This document shows, piece after piece, positions 44,040-54,160 of a stretch of 64,000 nucleotides of DNA. Source of the DNA: UBA2334 sp049653005 (GTDB lineage: Bacteria; Pseudomonadota; Gammaproteobacteria; Burkholderiales; Burkholderiaceae_C). How positions within the stretch are numbered: position 1 is the first letter of the stretch; every line of letters begins with the position of its first letter. The translations under genes and the position numbers were made by a program. Under the pieces are notes generated by a model. The model made no database searches and was not told where the DNA came from. It worked only from the letters and a program-made list of their open reading frames with translations. The stretch covers positions 108,901 to 172,900 of the forward strand of contig JBASFL010000065.1 in assembly GCA_049653005.1 (NCBI GenBank). The letters run 5' to 3'.

Positions 44040-44089
44040 GACGCTGCGCGGACGCCGCAGCACCCCGCCACCCAACCCGAGGGGCCACC

Positions 44090-44773
44090 ATGTTCACCGT
44101 TTTCGGCACCAGCGGCACTTTGTTCAAAGGCCCTTTGGAAGAGCTGCAACGCGTGTCGCGCACCCTGGGGCTGGGGCGTGCCCACCGCATTGACCCGCTG
44201 CAAGAGCACCAGGACCAAGTGGACGAACAGGCCTTTGGCGGCCACCTGGCACAGGTGCAGCGCGGGGCAGGCCATGCCCTGGCCCAGCACGCCCGCCACG
44301 AATACGCGCGCATGCAAAAGCCGCCCGTGCCCAGCCGCCACCCCCTGCAAACCGTGCGCGATGTGATGAGCACCACCGTCACTTCGTTGCCCGACACGGC
44401 CGATGTGCGCCACGGCTGGCAGGCTTTGCTGGACGCGGGCGTGGGCCAGGCCCCGGTGGTCAATGCCGAAGGCCGCTTGGTGGGCATGCTCACCCGGGCC
44501 GAGCTGTTGAAGCTCGACCGGCTGCCCGCGCCCGATCAGGCCGCGCTGGTGTGGCGCGCCCTGCTGATGCAGCCGCTGACCGGCGTGATGATCAGCCCCG
44601 TGCCGGCGGTGCTGCCCGACACCGACATACGCCGCGTGGCCCGTGTGCTGCTGGACACCCAGTTGCCCGGCTTGCCCGTGGTCGATGCCGACGAAAAGCT
44701 GCAGGGCTTTGTGTCGCGCAGCGACCTGCTGAAAGCCGTGGTGCACGACCCACCGCTGGATTTGTGGAGTTGA
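44090..44773 (+). CDS. CBS-domain pair protein
   Basis: A 227-residue cytoplasmic protein. Residues 1-85 have no family I recognise and are rich in His/Gln/Ala. Two CBS domains follow: VRDVMSTTVTSLPDTADVRH...GQAPVVNAEGRLVGMLTRAELL, and MISPVPAVLPDTDIRRVARVLL...LPVVDADEKLQGFVSRSDLL. Such pairs usually bind adenine nucleotides and regulate a partner; none is evident. It lies 50 bp after hemW and is convergent with the hydratase gene. Confidence 0.88.
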   Translation: MFTVFGTSGTLFKGPLEELQRVSRTLGLGRAHRIDPLQEHQDQVDEQAFGGHLAQVQRGAGHALAQHARHEYARMQKPPVPSRHPLQTVRDVMSTTVTSLPDTADVRHGWQALLDAGVGQAPVVNAEGRLVGMLTRAELLKLDRLPAPDQAALVWRALLMQPLTGVMISPVPAVLPDTDIRRVARVLLDTQLPGLPVVDADEKLQGFVSRSDLLKAVVHDPPLDLWS

Positions 44774-44795
44774 GCGGCGTTCCCGGTGGGGCGTT

Positions 44796-45596
44796 TCAAA
44801 GCTGCACCACCGCCTCGCCCAAGCCCTGAAACCGCACACACACGCGGTCACCCCGCTGCACCGGCGTGGCGCCCGACCAGTTGCCCGTGGTCACCACCGT
44901 GCCCGCGCGCACCACCTGCCCATGCCGCGTGGCGTGGCGCAGCCAGGCAACCAGCACACAAAACGGGTCGTTCAGCGAATGTGTGCCCGTGAAGCGTTTT
45001 GGCGCCTGCTGGTTCACTTGAAGTTCACCCGACTGGGCCGCCCAGTCCACGGCTGCCCCGGGTGGCCAAGGCACCCAAGGCCCCAACACCAGTGCGCCGT
45101 GTGACTGCGCGTCGGCCATGCGGTCCCAGGGGCTGGCCTGGTCGGGGCGGGCCAGGCGGGAGCTGACCACTTCAATGGCCACACACAGCGCATCGACCAG
45201 GCGCGGGGCGCTGCCGTGTGTCAGGGCGGCGGCCTGGGCAGCGTCCACGTCAGCGCCCAGGCGCAGGGCAATTTCGGCCTCTACCCCACCGTGGTGCAGG
45301 GGCCAGCGCGGTGCTTCAGGGGCGTGGGCGGGGCTGGTCCACACGCCTTGCGGGTCGAGTGCGGCGTGGGTCAGCTCGGCGTTGCGCCCGGGCCCGCCCG
45401 ATTTCCAGTGGCGGGCGGCATCGCTGCCCTGCCAACCCAGAGCGGTGGCCACCCAATCATTGACCCAATAGGCCTCCAGCGCTTGCTGTATATGAAGAGT
45501 TTGCTCTGCCCATTGATGCGTTTGCCTGGCGTGCAACAAGGCTTGGGCGGCGGCCAGCACATGGGCTGGGGCTGTGGCGGGTGTGGGGTGTGTCAT
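44796..45596 (-). CDS. 2-keto-4-pentenoate hydratase / FAH-family protein
   Basis: A 266-residue protein of the MhpD/HpcG hydratase group (fumarylacetoacetase superfamily), which adds water to 2-hydroxypentadienoates in aromatic meta-cleavage routes. The middle and C-terminal parts fit (VEAEIALRLGADV, LVDALCVAIEVVSSRL, VVTTGNWSGATPVQRGDRV). The metal-binding glutamates are probably those in GGVEAEIALRL. No other aromatic catabolic gene is near, so the substrate is unknown. Codons for residues about 30-43 (EQTLHIQQALEAYW) coincide with an interspersed repeat. The start at 45596 overlaps the end of the next gene by 4 bp. Confidence 0.8.
   Translation of the reverse strand: MTHPTPATAPAHVLAAAQALLHARQTHQWAEQTLHIQQALEAYWVNDWVATALGWQGSDAARHWKSGGPGRNAELTHAALDPQGVWTSPAHAPEAPRWPLHHGGVEAEIALRLGADVDAAQAAALTHGSAPRLVDALCVAIEVVSSRLARPDQASPWDRMADAQSHGALVLGPWVPWPPGAAVDWAAQSGELQVNQQAPKRFTGTHSLNDPFCVLVAWLRHATRHGQVVRAGTVVTTGNWSGATPVQRGDRVCVRFQGLGEAVVQL
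45467..45507 (-). repeat. Interspersed repeat, copy 5 (inside hydratase gene)
   Basis: On the minus strand: AGAGCAAACTCTTCATATA, then CAGCAAGCGCTGGAGGCC and TATT. The 18-base core is identical to the consensus. It lies fully within the hydratase reading frame, near the N-terminus, without breaking the frame. Confidence 0.8.
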
Positions 45597-46627
45597 GGGC
45601 GGGTGGGAAGGGGGCTGAGGGTGTCGCACACCGCGCCGCCCGTGCCGCGCACTTTCAGGTTGAGCGCCTGGCTCTGGGCCAGGGTGGCCCACAGGCTGGC
45701 GTCCACCGGGCAGGTCCATTGCTGGCCTTGGGGCGATTGCAGTTGCACGGTGTAACTTTCGCTGCGGGTGCCCAGGCGCTGCGCGCCCAGGGTGTTGCCA
45801 CTGCCGCTGAGGGCATTGGCCAGCAACGGCATGGGCCAGGCCGGGGCCAGGGTTGCACCGCCTTGCAGCGTGTCGGTGCGCAGCACTTGCCAGCGGTTGA
45901 GGCGGTAGCTGCACCGCTGGTCGTACACGGGTTCGTCGCGGTAGCGGGGGCTGCATTCCTGGCGCTGGGTGAAGGTGCCGTCGCCCATGTCGGCACGCAC
46001 GGTGTGGCAGGTTTGCCCATCCTCGATTTGCCGGGTGCCGCGCTGCTCGCGCTGGCTGCTGATGGCGTAGGCCCCGGCGGGCAGGCTGTCGCACCAGTCG
46101 GAGGCTCGCACGGCGGTGAAGTGCTCCACGTTGACTTGGCGCGCCCAGCCCTTGTCGAGCAATTGCACGGTTTCGTCGTGTTTGCTGAACAGCTTGTAGG
46201 CCCAGTGTGTGCCCGCGCCCACCAGCAACAGCGCCACCAGCATGACCACCCACACGGCGGTCAACGGGCCGCGTTTGCCGGGGGTGGCAGACAGCTTGGC
46301 GGTGGGCGCTGGCACTGCCGGTGCCGTGGCGGGTGTGGGCCCGTCCTGCACCAGTGCCACGGCGGGGCTGCTGCCCTGTGGCGCACCGCAGTTGCCACAA
46401 AACGCCGCTGCCGCCGCGCTGGGCGATTCGCAGTAGCCACACGTCCAGTCGCGCCCCACAAAGCGGTGGTCTTTGGCCTCGATTTCCTGCCCGGGTTCGG
46501 GGAAGCGGCGGGTGGCGGGGTCTTGCGCCGCGCCGCAGTGGGGGCAGTGCCGGTGGGTTTTGGCCAGCAGGCCCTTGGCGTCACAGGCTTGGCAGTCCCA
46601 GAGCATTTCAAAAAAGGTGTCGGCCAT
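45593..46627 (-). CDS. Zinc-ribbon, single-pass membrane protein of unknown function
   Basis: A 344-residue protein I cannot place in a named family. The start is the ATG at 46627 (MADTFFEMLWDCQACDAKG). Two four-cysteine zinc ribbons stand at the N-terminus: C12/C15/C28/C31 and C63/C66/C77/C80. A Pro/Ala linker follows, then one membrane helix (about residues 118-140, VWVVMLVALLLVGAGTHW) and about 200 residues with several cysteines, probably periplasmic. The predicted topology has ribbons inside and the large domain outside. It overlaps the hydratase gene by 4 bp. It is divergent from the PhnD-like protein gene (starts 73 bp apart). Confidence 0.75.
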   Translation of the reverse strand: MADTFFEMLWDCQACDAKGLLAKTHRHCPHCGAAQDPATRRFPEPGQEIEAKDHRFVGRDWTCGYCESPSAAAAAFCGNCGAPQGSSPAVALVQDGPTPATAPAVPAPTAKLSATPGKRGPLTAVWVVMLVALLLVGAGTHWAYKLFSKHDETVQLLDKGWARQVNVEHFTAVRASDWCDSLPAGAYAISSQREQRGTRQIEDGQTCHTVRADMGDGTFTQRQECSPRYRDEPVYDQRCSYRLNRWQVLRTDTLQGGATLAPAWPMPLLANALSGSGNTLGAQRLGTRSESYTVQLQSPQGQQWTCPVDASLWATLAQSQALNLKVRGTGGAVCDTLSPLPTRP

Positions 46628-46700
46628 GGGGCAAGGAACTGGGTGTTTTGGGGTGCGTTGTGGCACCATCTTCGCGTGTATTTAACGACAAGTTGGGACC

Positions 46701-47537
46701 ATGTTTGACCGTTACACCCTCGCTTTGACCGCGGCACTGGTGGCCTCGCCCGTTTGGGCGCAGGACACCGTTTACCGTTTTTCTCCCGTGAACCAATGGG
46801 ACATCCAAAAAACCGCCGAATACTGGAACCCCATCGTTCAGTACGTGAGCGAAAAAAGCGGGGTCAAGCTGGCGCTGAAGATCGGCCGCACCTCGGCAGA
46901 CACCACGTCGTATGTGCTGGCGAAAGAGGTGGAGTTTGTGTTTTCCAACCACCTGTTCAGCCCCGAGCGCGATGCCCTGGGCTGGAAAGTGTTCGGGCGG
47001 CGCAACGCCCCCCCGCTCAAAGGCCAGATTGCCGTGCCCGCCGATTCACCGGTGACCAAGTTCGAAGACCTGAAAGGCCAGGTGGTCACGTTTGCCGGCA
47101 AAGAGGCGTTCATTGGGTACAAAGTGCCCTACGCGCACCTGCTGTCCAAGGGCATTGACGTCAAAGTGGAGTTTGGGGGCAACCAGAACGCTGCGTTTGC
47201 GCAGCTGTTTTCGGGGCGTGCCAAGGCAGTGGGCAGCAATTCCATGCTGGTGGAGGGCTACGCCAACCGGGAAAACAAGGCGTTTCGTGTGTTGTGGACG
47301 TCGGAAGGCCACCACGACCTGGCCCTGATGGCCTCCAACAAAGTGCCCGACAAAGACCTGAAGGCCGTGAGCAACGCGTTCATGGGCATGTACAAAGACC
47401 CCAAGGGCAAAGCCATCCTGCACCAAGTGTCGCAAGACGTGGGGCTGGACAAAGACGCGTATTTCATCCCGGCCACCGACGCCGATTACGCCTCTTACCG
47501 CCGCTTCTTCCAGCTGGCCCCGGTCAGTTTGCACTGA
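46701..47537 (+). CDS. PhnD-family periplasmic substrate-binding protein
   Basis: A 278-residue exported binding protein of the phosphate/phosphonate (PhnD) type. The signal peptide ends at VWAQ/DT near residue 21. The body has VNQWDIQKTAEYWNPIVQYV, VEFVFSNHLFSPE and FGGNQNAAFAQLFSGRAKAV. No permease or ATPase gene accompanies it. Instead a hybrid histidine kinase starts four bases after its stop, so it probably serves as a ligand-sensing partner of the kinase. The ligand is unknown. Confidence 0.88.
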   Translation: MFDRYTLALTAALVASPVWAQDTVYRFSPVNQWDIQKTAEYWNPIVQYVSEKSGVKLALKIGRTSADTTSYVLAKEVEFVFSNHLFSPERDALGWKVFGRRNAPPLKGQIAVPADSPVTKFEDLKGQVVTFAGKEAFIGYKVPYAHLLSKGIDVKVEFGGNQNAAFAQLFSGRAKAVGSNSMLVEGYANRENKAFRVLWTSEGHHDLALMASNKVPDKDLKAVSNAFMGMYKDPKGKAILHQVSQDVGLDKDAYFIPATDADYASYRRFFQLAPVSLH

Positions 47538-47541
47538 GCTC

Positions 47542-49614
<2,073 letters not shown>

Positions 49615-49627
49615 AGGGGCGGCGGGT

Positions 49628-49864
49628 TTATTTGCGTTTGCCGTCGGAGCCGTGGCCAATGACGCCACCGATGGCCGCACCCCCCAAGGTGCCCAGGGTG
49701 CTGCCACCGGTCAGAATGGACCCGCCAATGGCCCCAACCCCCGCCCCGATGGCGGCGTTTTGTTGGCGGTGAGACAGGTTGGCGCAGCCCACCACGGCGG
49801 GCAACACCAGTGCGGCAAGCAGCCATTTGGAACGGGTGAGGTTGGAATTGAGCGTGGTTTTCAT
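49628..49864 (-). CDS. Small glycine-zipper lipoprotein
   Basis: A 78-residue lipoprotein from the ATG at 49864. The signal LLAALVLPAVVGC ends in a lipobox cysteine. It continues into glycine-zipper repeats (AAIGAGVGAIGGSILTGG, STLGTLGGAAIGGVIG) and a basic C-terminus DGKRK. Such proteins resemble OsmB/SlyB-type envelope lipoproteins. It stops 14 bp after the convergent kinase gene. Confidence 0.8.
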   Translation of the reverse strand: MKTTLNSNLTRSKWLLAALVLPAVVGCANLSHRQQNAAIGAGVGAIGGSILTGGSTLGTLGGAAIGGVIGHGSDGKRK

Positions 49865-49959
49865 GGTGCCCCCATTGTTCCCCCGTGGGAGGCATTCACT
49901 CCCTGTGAGACACCTGCCAGGTGTGCCAAGCTGTAACAAGCGGCGGTGCGTGGCCCTGG

Positions 49960-50118
49960 CTATTTGGGGTCAGCCGCCGCTTGAACGCGCTGCTTGACAA
50001 GCTGGGCCAGCAGCAGGAACGCTTGTTTGCGTTGCTCGGGCGACATGCCCGCCAATTCGGCTTTGAACTTGTCCAGCGTGGGGTGGGGCGAGGGCGCTTG
50101 GGGCGGCATGCGCTGCAT
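49960..50118 (-). CDS. Possible small hypothetical protein
   Basis: Reading frame of 52 residues (MQRMPPQAPSPHPTLDKFKA then ELAGMSPEQRKQAFLLLAQL) with the look of a compact amphipathic-helical protein. The open frame goes on upstream to 50313, but that part overlaps the diguanylate cyclase gene in antisense. No clear Shine-Dalgarno was found. It may be a real small gene or chance. Confidence 0.35.
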   Translation of the reverse strand: MQRMPPQAPSPHPTLDKFKAELAGMSPEQRKQAFLLLAQLVKQRVQAAADPK

Positions 50119-50183
50119 TTTGCAGGCTTTTGGGGGCGGGCACCCGGTAAAACCCTGCCCAACAGGGCACGGTATGGGCCCAA

Positions 50184-52190
50184 ATGTCAGGGGCAAATCT
50201 GAGAACATCGGGCCTGAGCCGTCTTGTCGCTGGGCCACACACCGCCGTGAAACATTTTCGATTGAGTTTGCGCACCTGGTTGCTGGGTTTGTCGCTGCTG
50301 GCAACCCTGCCATTGCTGGTGTTTGCGTTGTCGGTGGTGTGGGAATACAAAGAATTTCAGCAGCAAACCCTGGTGGCGCAGCTGGAGCGCCACAGCGACG
50401 AACTGGCCCAAGTCGTCGCCACCGAGCTGGACAGCACCGTGGGCACGCTGGTGGCCCTGGCCGAGTCGGACGCCGCCTTGGCCCAGGACGTGCCCCGTCT
50501 GTACGAACACGCGCGCCGGGTGGTGGCGCGCGACAAAGACATACGCGCCATTTCGTTGGCCAGCGCGGAGCGCCTGCTGTTTGTCACCTCAGCGCCGCTG
50601 TCAAAAACCGATTTCCCCGTGAATGCACCCGGCCTGGTGGCTGAAGTGCTGCGCACCCAAAGCCCCAACGTGTCGGGTCCGTTTCCGTCCCCTGTCAGCC
50701 CCATCAAGGTGGTGGCGGTGACGGTGCCCGTGATTGTGAACGGCGCATCCACCCACGTGTTGCGCGGCATTCTCACGGTCGAGTCCATCAACCGGCTGGT
50801 GAGTGCCGAGCGGTTGCCTCCGGCCTGGATTGCCGCCATTGCCGACCGCGACGGCGTGTTGGTGGCCCGCAGTTTGGACCCCGACCTTCACGTGGGCCAG
50901 AAAGGCAGTCCTTCGTTTCAAGAGGCGATCTTGCGCGGGCAACGAGGCGTTTCCATTGGTCAAACGCGAGAGGGCACACAAATTCTGAGCCGCGTGCGCC
51001 CCGTTTTCGGGCTCGACTGGTATTTGGGAGTGGCCGTGCCCGCCCATGTGTTGCACGAGCCCGTGGCCGCCATGCTTTGGCACGTGGCCGGTTTGGCCGT
51101 GTTGTGGGTGGGCTTGTCGATTGCCCTGGCAGTGGTGTTTTCCGTTTATCTGGCGCGGCAGATGCAGGCGGTGGCGGTGGCCATGGCGAACGACACCCCT
51201 GCGCTGCCACTGGGCATTCCGGTTCGGGTGACCGAGTTGGTGCAAATGTTTCAACGGTTTCGCTTGGCCAAGCACGGCGAAGCTGCCGCCAAAGTGGATT
51301 TGGGGTTGGTCAAAACCGCACACGACGAGGTGCAAGACCTTTATGACAACGCCCCGTGCGGCTACCACTCGCTGGACAACACCGGGCGTGTGGTGCGAAT
51401 GAACCAGACCGAGCTGAGCTGGCTGGGGCTGACCGCCGAGCAAGTGCTGGGGCGGCGGTATTCGGACTTCATGACTGCCGACAGTCAGCGGTTGTTTTTG
51501 GCGTCTTTCCCCACGTTTTTGCGCGATGGGCGCATCAGCGACCTGGCTTACGAACTGGTCCACACCAGCGGCACCACCCGGCCCGTGCTGGTGAGTGCCA
51601 CCGCGTTGCTGGATGCCAACGGGGCATTTCTGGCCAGCCGCTCCACCGTGTTTGACAACACCGACAAACGGCGGTTCGAGGCGCAGCTGGAGCGACTGGC
51701 CAACACCGATGCGTTGACCCTCTTGAGCAACCGGCGCGATTTTTACCAAAAAGCCCAGCAAGAAATCGCCCGCTGCCGGCGTTCGGGCGGGTCTTTCAGC
51801 GTGCTGATGCTGGACGTTGACCACTTCAAAACCGTGAACGACCGCTTTGGCCATGCGGCCGGCGACGAGGTGCTGCGCCAGTTGGCTCGCCAGCTGCAAG
51901 ACACCCTGCGTGCCGTGGACAGTGCCGCACGCTTAGGGGGCGAAGAGTTTGCGGTGCTGATGCCGGAGTCGCCGCTGGACGGGGCGCAGTGGCTGGCCGA
52001 ACGCGTGCGCCAGCAGTTGGCCGCCGCCAGCGTGCCGTGGGGCAACGGCGAGCCCATTCGGTTCACCGTGTCCGTGGGTGTGGCGCAGTGGCAGCGCGAA
52101 GAAGACATTGACGCCACGCTGCACCGCGCCGACAACGCCCTGTACCAAGCCAAGGAAACCGGGCGCAACCGGGTGTGCGTGAGCCCTTGA
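50184..52190 (+). CDS. Diguanylate cyclase with Cache-type sensor, PAS and GGDEF domains
   Basis: Makes cyclic di-GMP. It has 668 residues: membrane helix at about 33-55, a periplasmic Cache-like domain (about 60-285), and a second helix near 290-320 (AMLWHVAGLAVLWVGLSIAL). A PAS domain follows (LYDNAPCGYHSLDNTGRVVR, about 385-495), then a GGDEF domain from about 505. The active-site loop reads RLGGEEFAVL, the functional GGEEF form. The start at 50184 is the first ATG; the first 20 residues lack family similarity, so a later start at the hydrophobic segment is possible. It is last of the sensory group begun by the PhnD-like protein. Confidence 0.92.
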   Translation: MSGANLRTSGLSRLVAGPHTAVKHFRLSLRTWLLGLSLLATLPLLVFALSVVWEYKEFQQQTLVAQLERHSDELAQVVATELDSTVGTLVALAESDAALAQDVPRLYEHARRVVARDKDIRAISLASAERLLFVTSAPLSKTDFPVNAPGLVAEVLRTQSPNVSGPFPSPVSPIKVVAVTVPVIVNGASTHVLRGILTVESINRLVSAERLPPAWIAAIADRDGVLVARSLDPDLHVGQKGSPSFQEAILRGQRGVSIGQTREGTQILSRVRPVFGLDWYLGVAVPAHVLHEPVAAMLWHVAGLAVLWVGLSIALAVVFSVYLARQMQAVAVAMANDTPALPLGIPVRVTELVQMFQRFRLAKHGEAAAKVDLGLVKTAHDEVQDLYDNAPCGYHSLDNTGRVVRMNQTELSWLGLTAEQVLGRRYSDFMTADSQRLFLASFPTFLRDGRISDLAYELVHTSGTTRPVLVSATALLDANGAFLASRSTVFDNTDKRRFEAQLERLANTDALTLLSNRRDFYQKAQQEIARCRRSGGSFSVLMLDVDHFKTVNDRFGHAAGDEVLRQLARQLQDTLRAVDSAARLGGEEFAVLMPESPLDGAQWLAERVRQQLAAASVPWGNGEPIRFTVSVGVAQWQREEDIDATLHRADNALYQAKETGRNRVCVSP

Positions 52191-52566
52191 GCGCTGCCCC
52201 CTCAGCCGCACCGCAGCCAAGCAAGGCGATGTGCTGACGGTCGAGTTCACGGTGATGGGCGTGGCCTGCCTGGGCCTGAACGGTGGGCCCGCGTTCAAAC
52301 ACAGCGAGGCGTTTTCGTTCCAGGTGGCCACCGACACCCAGGCCGAAACAGACCGCTTGTGGAACGCCATCACCGGCAACGGCGGGCAAGCCAGCGAATG
52401 CGGCTGGTGCAAAGACAAATGGGGCCTGTCGTGGCAAATCACGCCCCGCGCCCTGATGGCCGCCATCACCGACCCCGACCCAGCCGCCGCCCAGCGCGCC
52501 TTCACCGCCATGATGGGCATGACCAAGATCGACATCGCCACGATCGAAGCCGCCCGGCGTGGCTGA
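52183..52566 (+). pseudogene. Truncated PhnB/VOC-family protein (5' end lost)
   Basis: The frame open from 52183 encodes KQGDVLTVEFTVMGVACLG, then LNGGPAFKHSEAFSFQV and CGWCKDKWGLSWQITPRAL, ending at 52566. This is the C-terminal two thirds of a PhnB-like (3-demethylubiquinone-9 methyltransferase-like, VOC fold) protein. The family normally starts about 50 residues earlier with a strand carrying the first metal or ligand residues. Here the sequence passes directly into the stop of the diguanylate cyclase. A GTG at 52231 could start a 111-residue product, but the fold would be incomplete. A deletion that joined the two loci is likely. Confidence 0.75.
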
Positions 52567-52573
52567 GCCCATT

Positions 52574-52613
52574 GGGTGTGGTGGGTGTGATGGGTGTGAT
52601 GGGTGTGATGGGT
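52574..52613 (+). repeat. 9-bp tandem repeat (GGGTGTGAT)
   Basis: Four consecutive units of GGGTGTGAT, the first as GGGTGTGGT, followed by a degenerate fifth. It lies directly after the PhnB pseudogene and before a copy of the interspersed repeat. The array is short but near perfect, so unit number may vary between strains. Confidence 0.8.
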
Positions 52614-52626
52614 GAAATTTATGGAT

Positions 52627-52669
52627 AAATTGGCACCCAGCGCTTAATGGATATGGTTTTTCAGCTATT
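52627..52669 (-). repeat. Interspersed repeat, copy 8
   Basis: On the minus strand: ATAGCTGAAAAACCATAT, then CCATTAAGCGCTGGGTGCC and AATTT. It differs from the consensus at the second half of the core (GGGTGCC for GGAGGCC). It lies between the PhnB pseudogene and the 3' end of the AAA ATPase gene; the rest of this 154-bp gap holds the tandem repeat and nothing else recognised. Confidence 0.7.
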
Positions 52670-52720
52670 TAGTTTGGATGGTCGGCTGTACCCGTGCTGC
52701 ACCTGCCGCCGTCTGCGCAG

Positions 52721-53905
52721 CTAGGCTTGGCGGGGTTTCTCTGCGTAGTTGCGGATCAGGTATTCGTTGAACATGGGAACGGTGAAGGCAATGTCACCAT
52801 GGGATGGGCTGTAGATCATTCCTTTGCTGATGATCTGCGCGCGCCGCGGGCCCAGGCTTTGGTGGGTTTCTTTCAGTGCGTCGGCAACGTCAGATGAGCG
52901 ATACGGCCCGGCACCCAGCTTGGCCATTGCAATAACGTACTCCCGCTCCTTGGGCGTCAAGCGATCAAATCGCACCTTGAAAAAGCCTTCGTCCAGCCGT
53001 TTTGTCGCTTCTCTTGCGGCCTGCAATGCATCCTCCAGCCTGATGCGGGGCCCCCATGCGAGGTTCCAGCACTGGTAGCCCCATTCCTGCAGCAGGTAGG
53101 GATAACCTTTTGTTCTGGCGATGATTTCCTGGACCGCGTCGTCGTCAATTTGCTCACCCTCGTCTTCGATGGGCTGCCTGATTGCGGTCTTGGCGTCCGC
53201 CTCCACAAGCGCACCAACTGCGGGGTAGTGAAAAAGCCGTTCGGCGTAGGATTTCGCATTGCCTGACAGTGCCGCCACCTGTGGCAGCCCCGCACCGAAG
53301 AACAAAACAGGCAGGTCTTTTTGGTTGACTTTGTGAAGCGCGACGATCAAAGCGGCCAAATCTGCAGAGCGCAAGTACTGAACTTCGTCAATGAGAAGGG
53401 TCCAGGCCTTGTCGGCGGCCTTTGCAGCCTCGCCCACGCGCACGAACAATTCAGGTAGGTCTGCCTCCATATCTCCGCTGTCAGCAACCCCCACTTCCGG
53501 GTCAACGGAAATGGAAGCATCTCCGTACGACAGCTTGAACGCAGAGGCGAAAGAGCGAAGTGCCCGAAGGGCCTGATGGGCCTTGGCCTTCGCGGCCTGA
53601 GAAGTTGAGAGTTTGCGCAAGGCTTGATTGATCTTGGGCACGAGCAGCTCACTGAGCGCCTTTCCCTCTGGCGCTTCGATCGAAGATGTCACATGCCCCG
53701 CAGCTTCGGCCATTTCTTCGATTTTGTTCAGCAGCACCGTCTTGCCCACGCCACGCAGGCCAAGCAGCATCTGTGAGCGGCTGGGCTTGCCCAACAGCGC
53801 CCTTTGAATGGCTACATCCACGTCCTGAAGGATGGTTTCCCGTCCTGCAAGCTCTGGTGGCCTACTCCCGGCACCCGGGACAAATGGGTTTCTCACGGCG
53901 TCCAT
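52721..53905 (-). CDS. Orc1/Cdc6-like AAA ATPase, orphan
   Basis: A 394-residue STAND/Orc1-Cdc6-type AAA ATPase. The N-terminus MDAVRNPFVPGAGSRPPELAG leads to a lid-type start. Walker A is GLRGVGKT (49-56), Walker B LLIDEVQYL and the sensor-1 region VLFFGAGLPQ. A C-terminal winged-helix region follows (LTPKEREYVIAMAKL, RSSDVADALKETH). Good Shine-Dalgarno AGGAG precedes the ATG. It stands alone, has a somewhat lower GC content than its neighbours and lies next to a pseudogene and repeats, which suggests acquisition. Its role is unknown; proteins of this build occur in mobile or defence-related contexts as well as in ordinary chromosomes. Confidence 0.85.
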   Translation of the reverse strand: MDAVRNPFVPGAGSRPPELAGRETILQDVDVAIQRALLGKPSRSQMLLGLRGVGKTVLLNKIEEMAEAAGHVTSSIEAPEGKALSELLVPKINQALRKLSTSQAAKAKAHQALRALRSFASAFKLSYGDASISVDPEVGVADSGDMEADLPELFVRVGEAAKAADKAWTLLIDEVQYLRSADLAALIVALHKVNQKDLPVLFFGAGLPQVAALSGNAKSYAERLFHYPAVGALVEADAKTAIRQPIEDEGEQIDDDAVQEIIARTKGYPYLLQEWGYQCWNLAWGPRIRLEDALQAAREATKRLDEGFFKVRFDRLTPKEREYVIAMAKLGAGPYRSSDVADALKETHQSLGPRRAQIISKGMIYSPSHGDIAFTVPMFNEYLIRNYAEKPRQA

Positions 53906-54073
53906 GGGATCTCCTGTGGCGTGAAATCTATGAATTGATAGCCTAGTATATTTATTCCTGGTTATACATATACAGTTTTTGTTAGAGGGTCATAGACGCT
54001 GCTGGCAGTGGCATGGGAAGCGCGAAATTGGAGCGATGGCGCAGCTGAGTCTGAGCGGGAATCCCCCAAAACA
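53906..54073. other. AT-rich upstream region of the AAA ATPase gene
   Basis: The first 75 bp upstream of the ATPase start are AT-rich. On the minus strand they contain TATACT about 35-45 bp before the start, which could be a -10 element. The rest, to the terminator at 54074, shows nothing I can name. Confidence 0.35.
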
Positions 54074-54101
54074 AAAAAGCCAGGCACTGCCTGGCTTTTT
54101 A
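54074..54101 (-). terminator. Rho-independent terminator after the purine operon
   Basis: Stem AGCCAGGC with GCCTGGCT around a three-base loop, flanked by A6 and T5. It stands 60 bp after the M20 peptidase stop, so it should end the leftward purine operon; it could work in both directions. Confidence 0.8.
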
Positions 54102-54108
54102 TGATTGA

Positions 54109-54148
54109 TTTATGCCTCCAGCGCTTGCTGGGCGACATTCTTTGCTAC
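54109..54148 (-). repeat. Interspersed repeat, copy 6
   Basis: On the minus strand: GTAGCAAAGAATGTCGC, then CCAGCAAGCGCTGGAGGC and ATAAAT. It lies between the stop of the M20 peptidase gene (54161) and the terminator, in the 3' untranslated part of the purine operon. Confidence 0.8.
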
Positions 54149-54160
54149 TGAAAAATGCCC

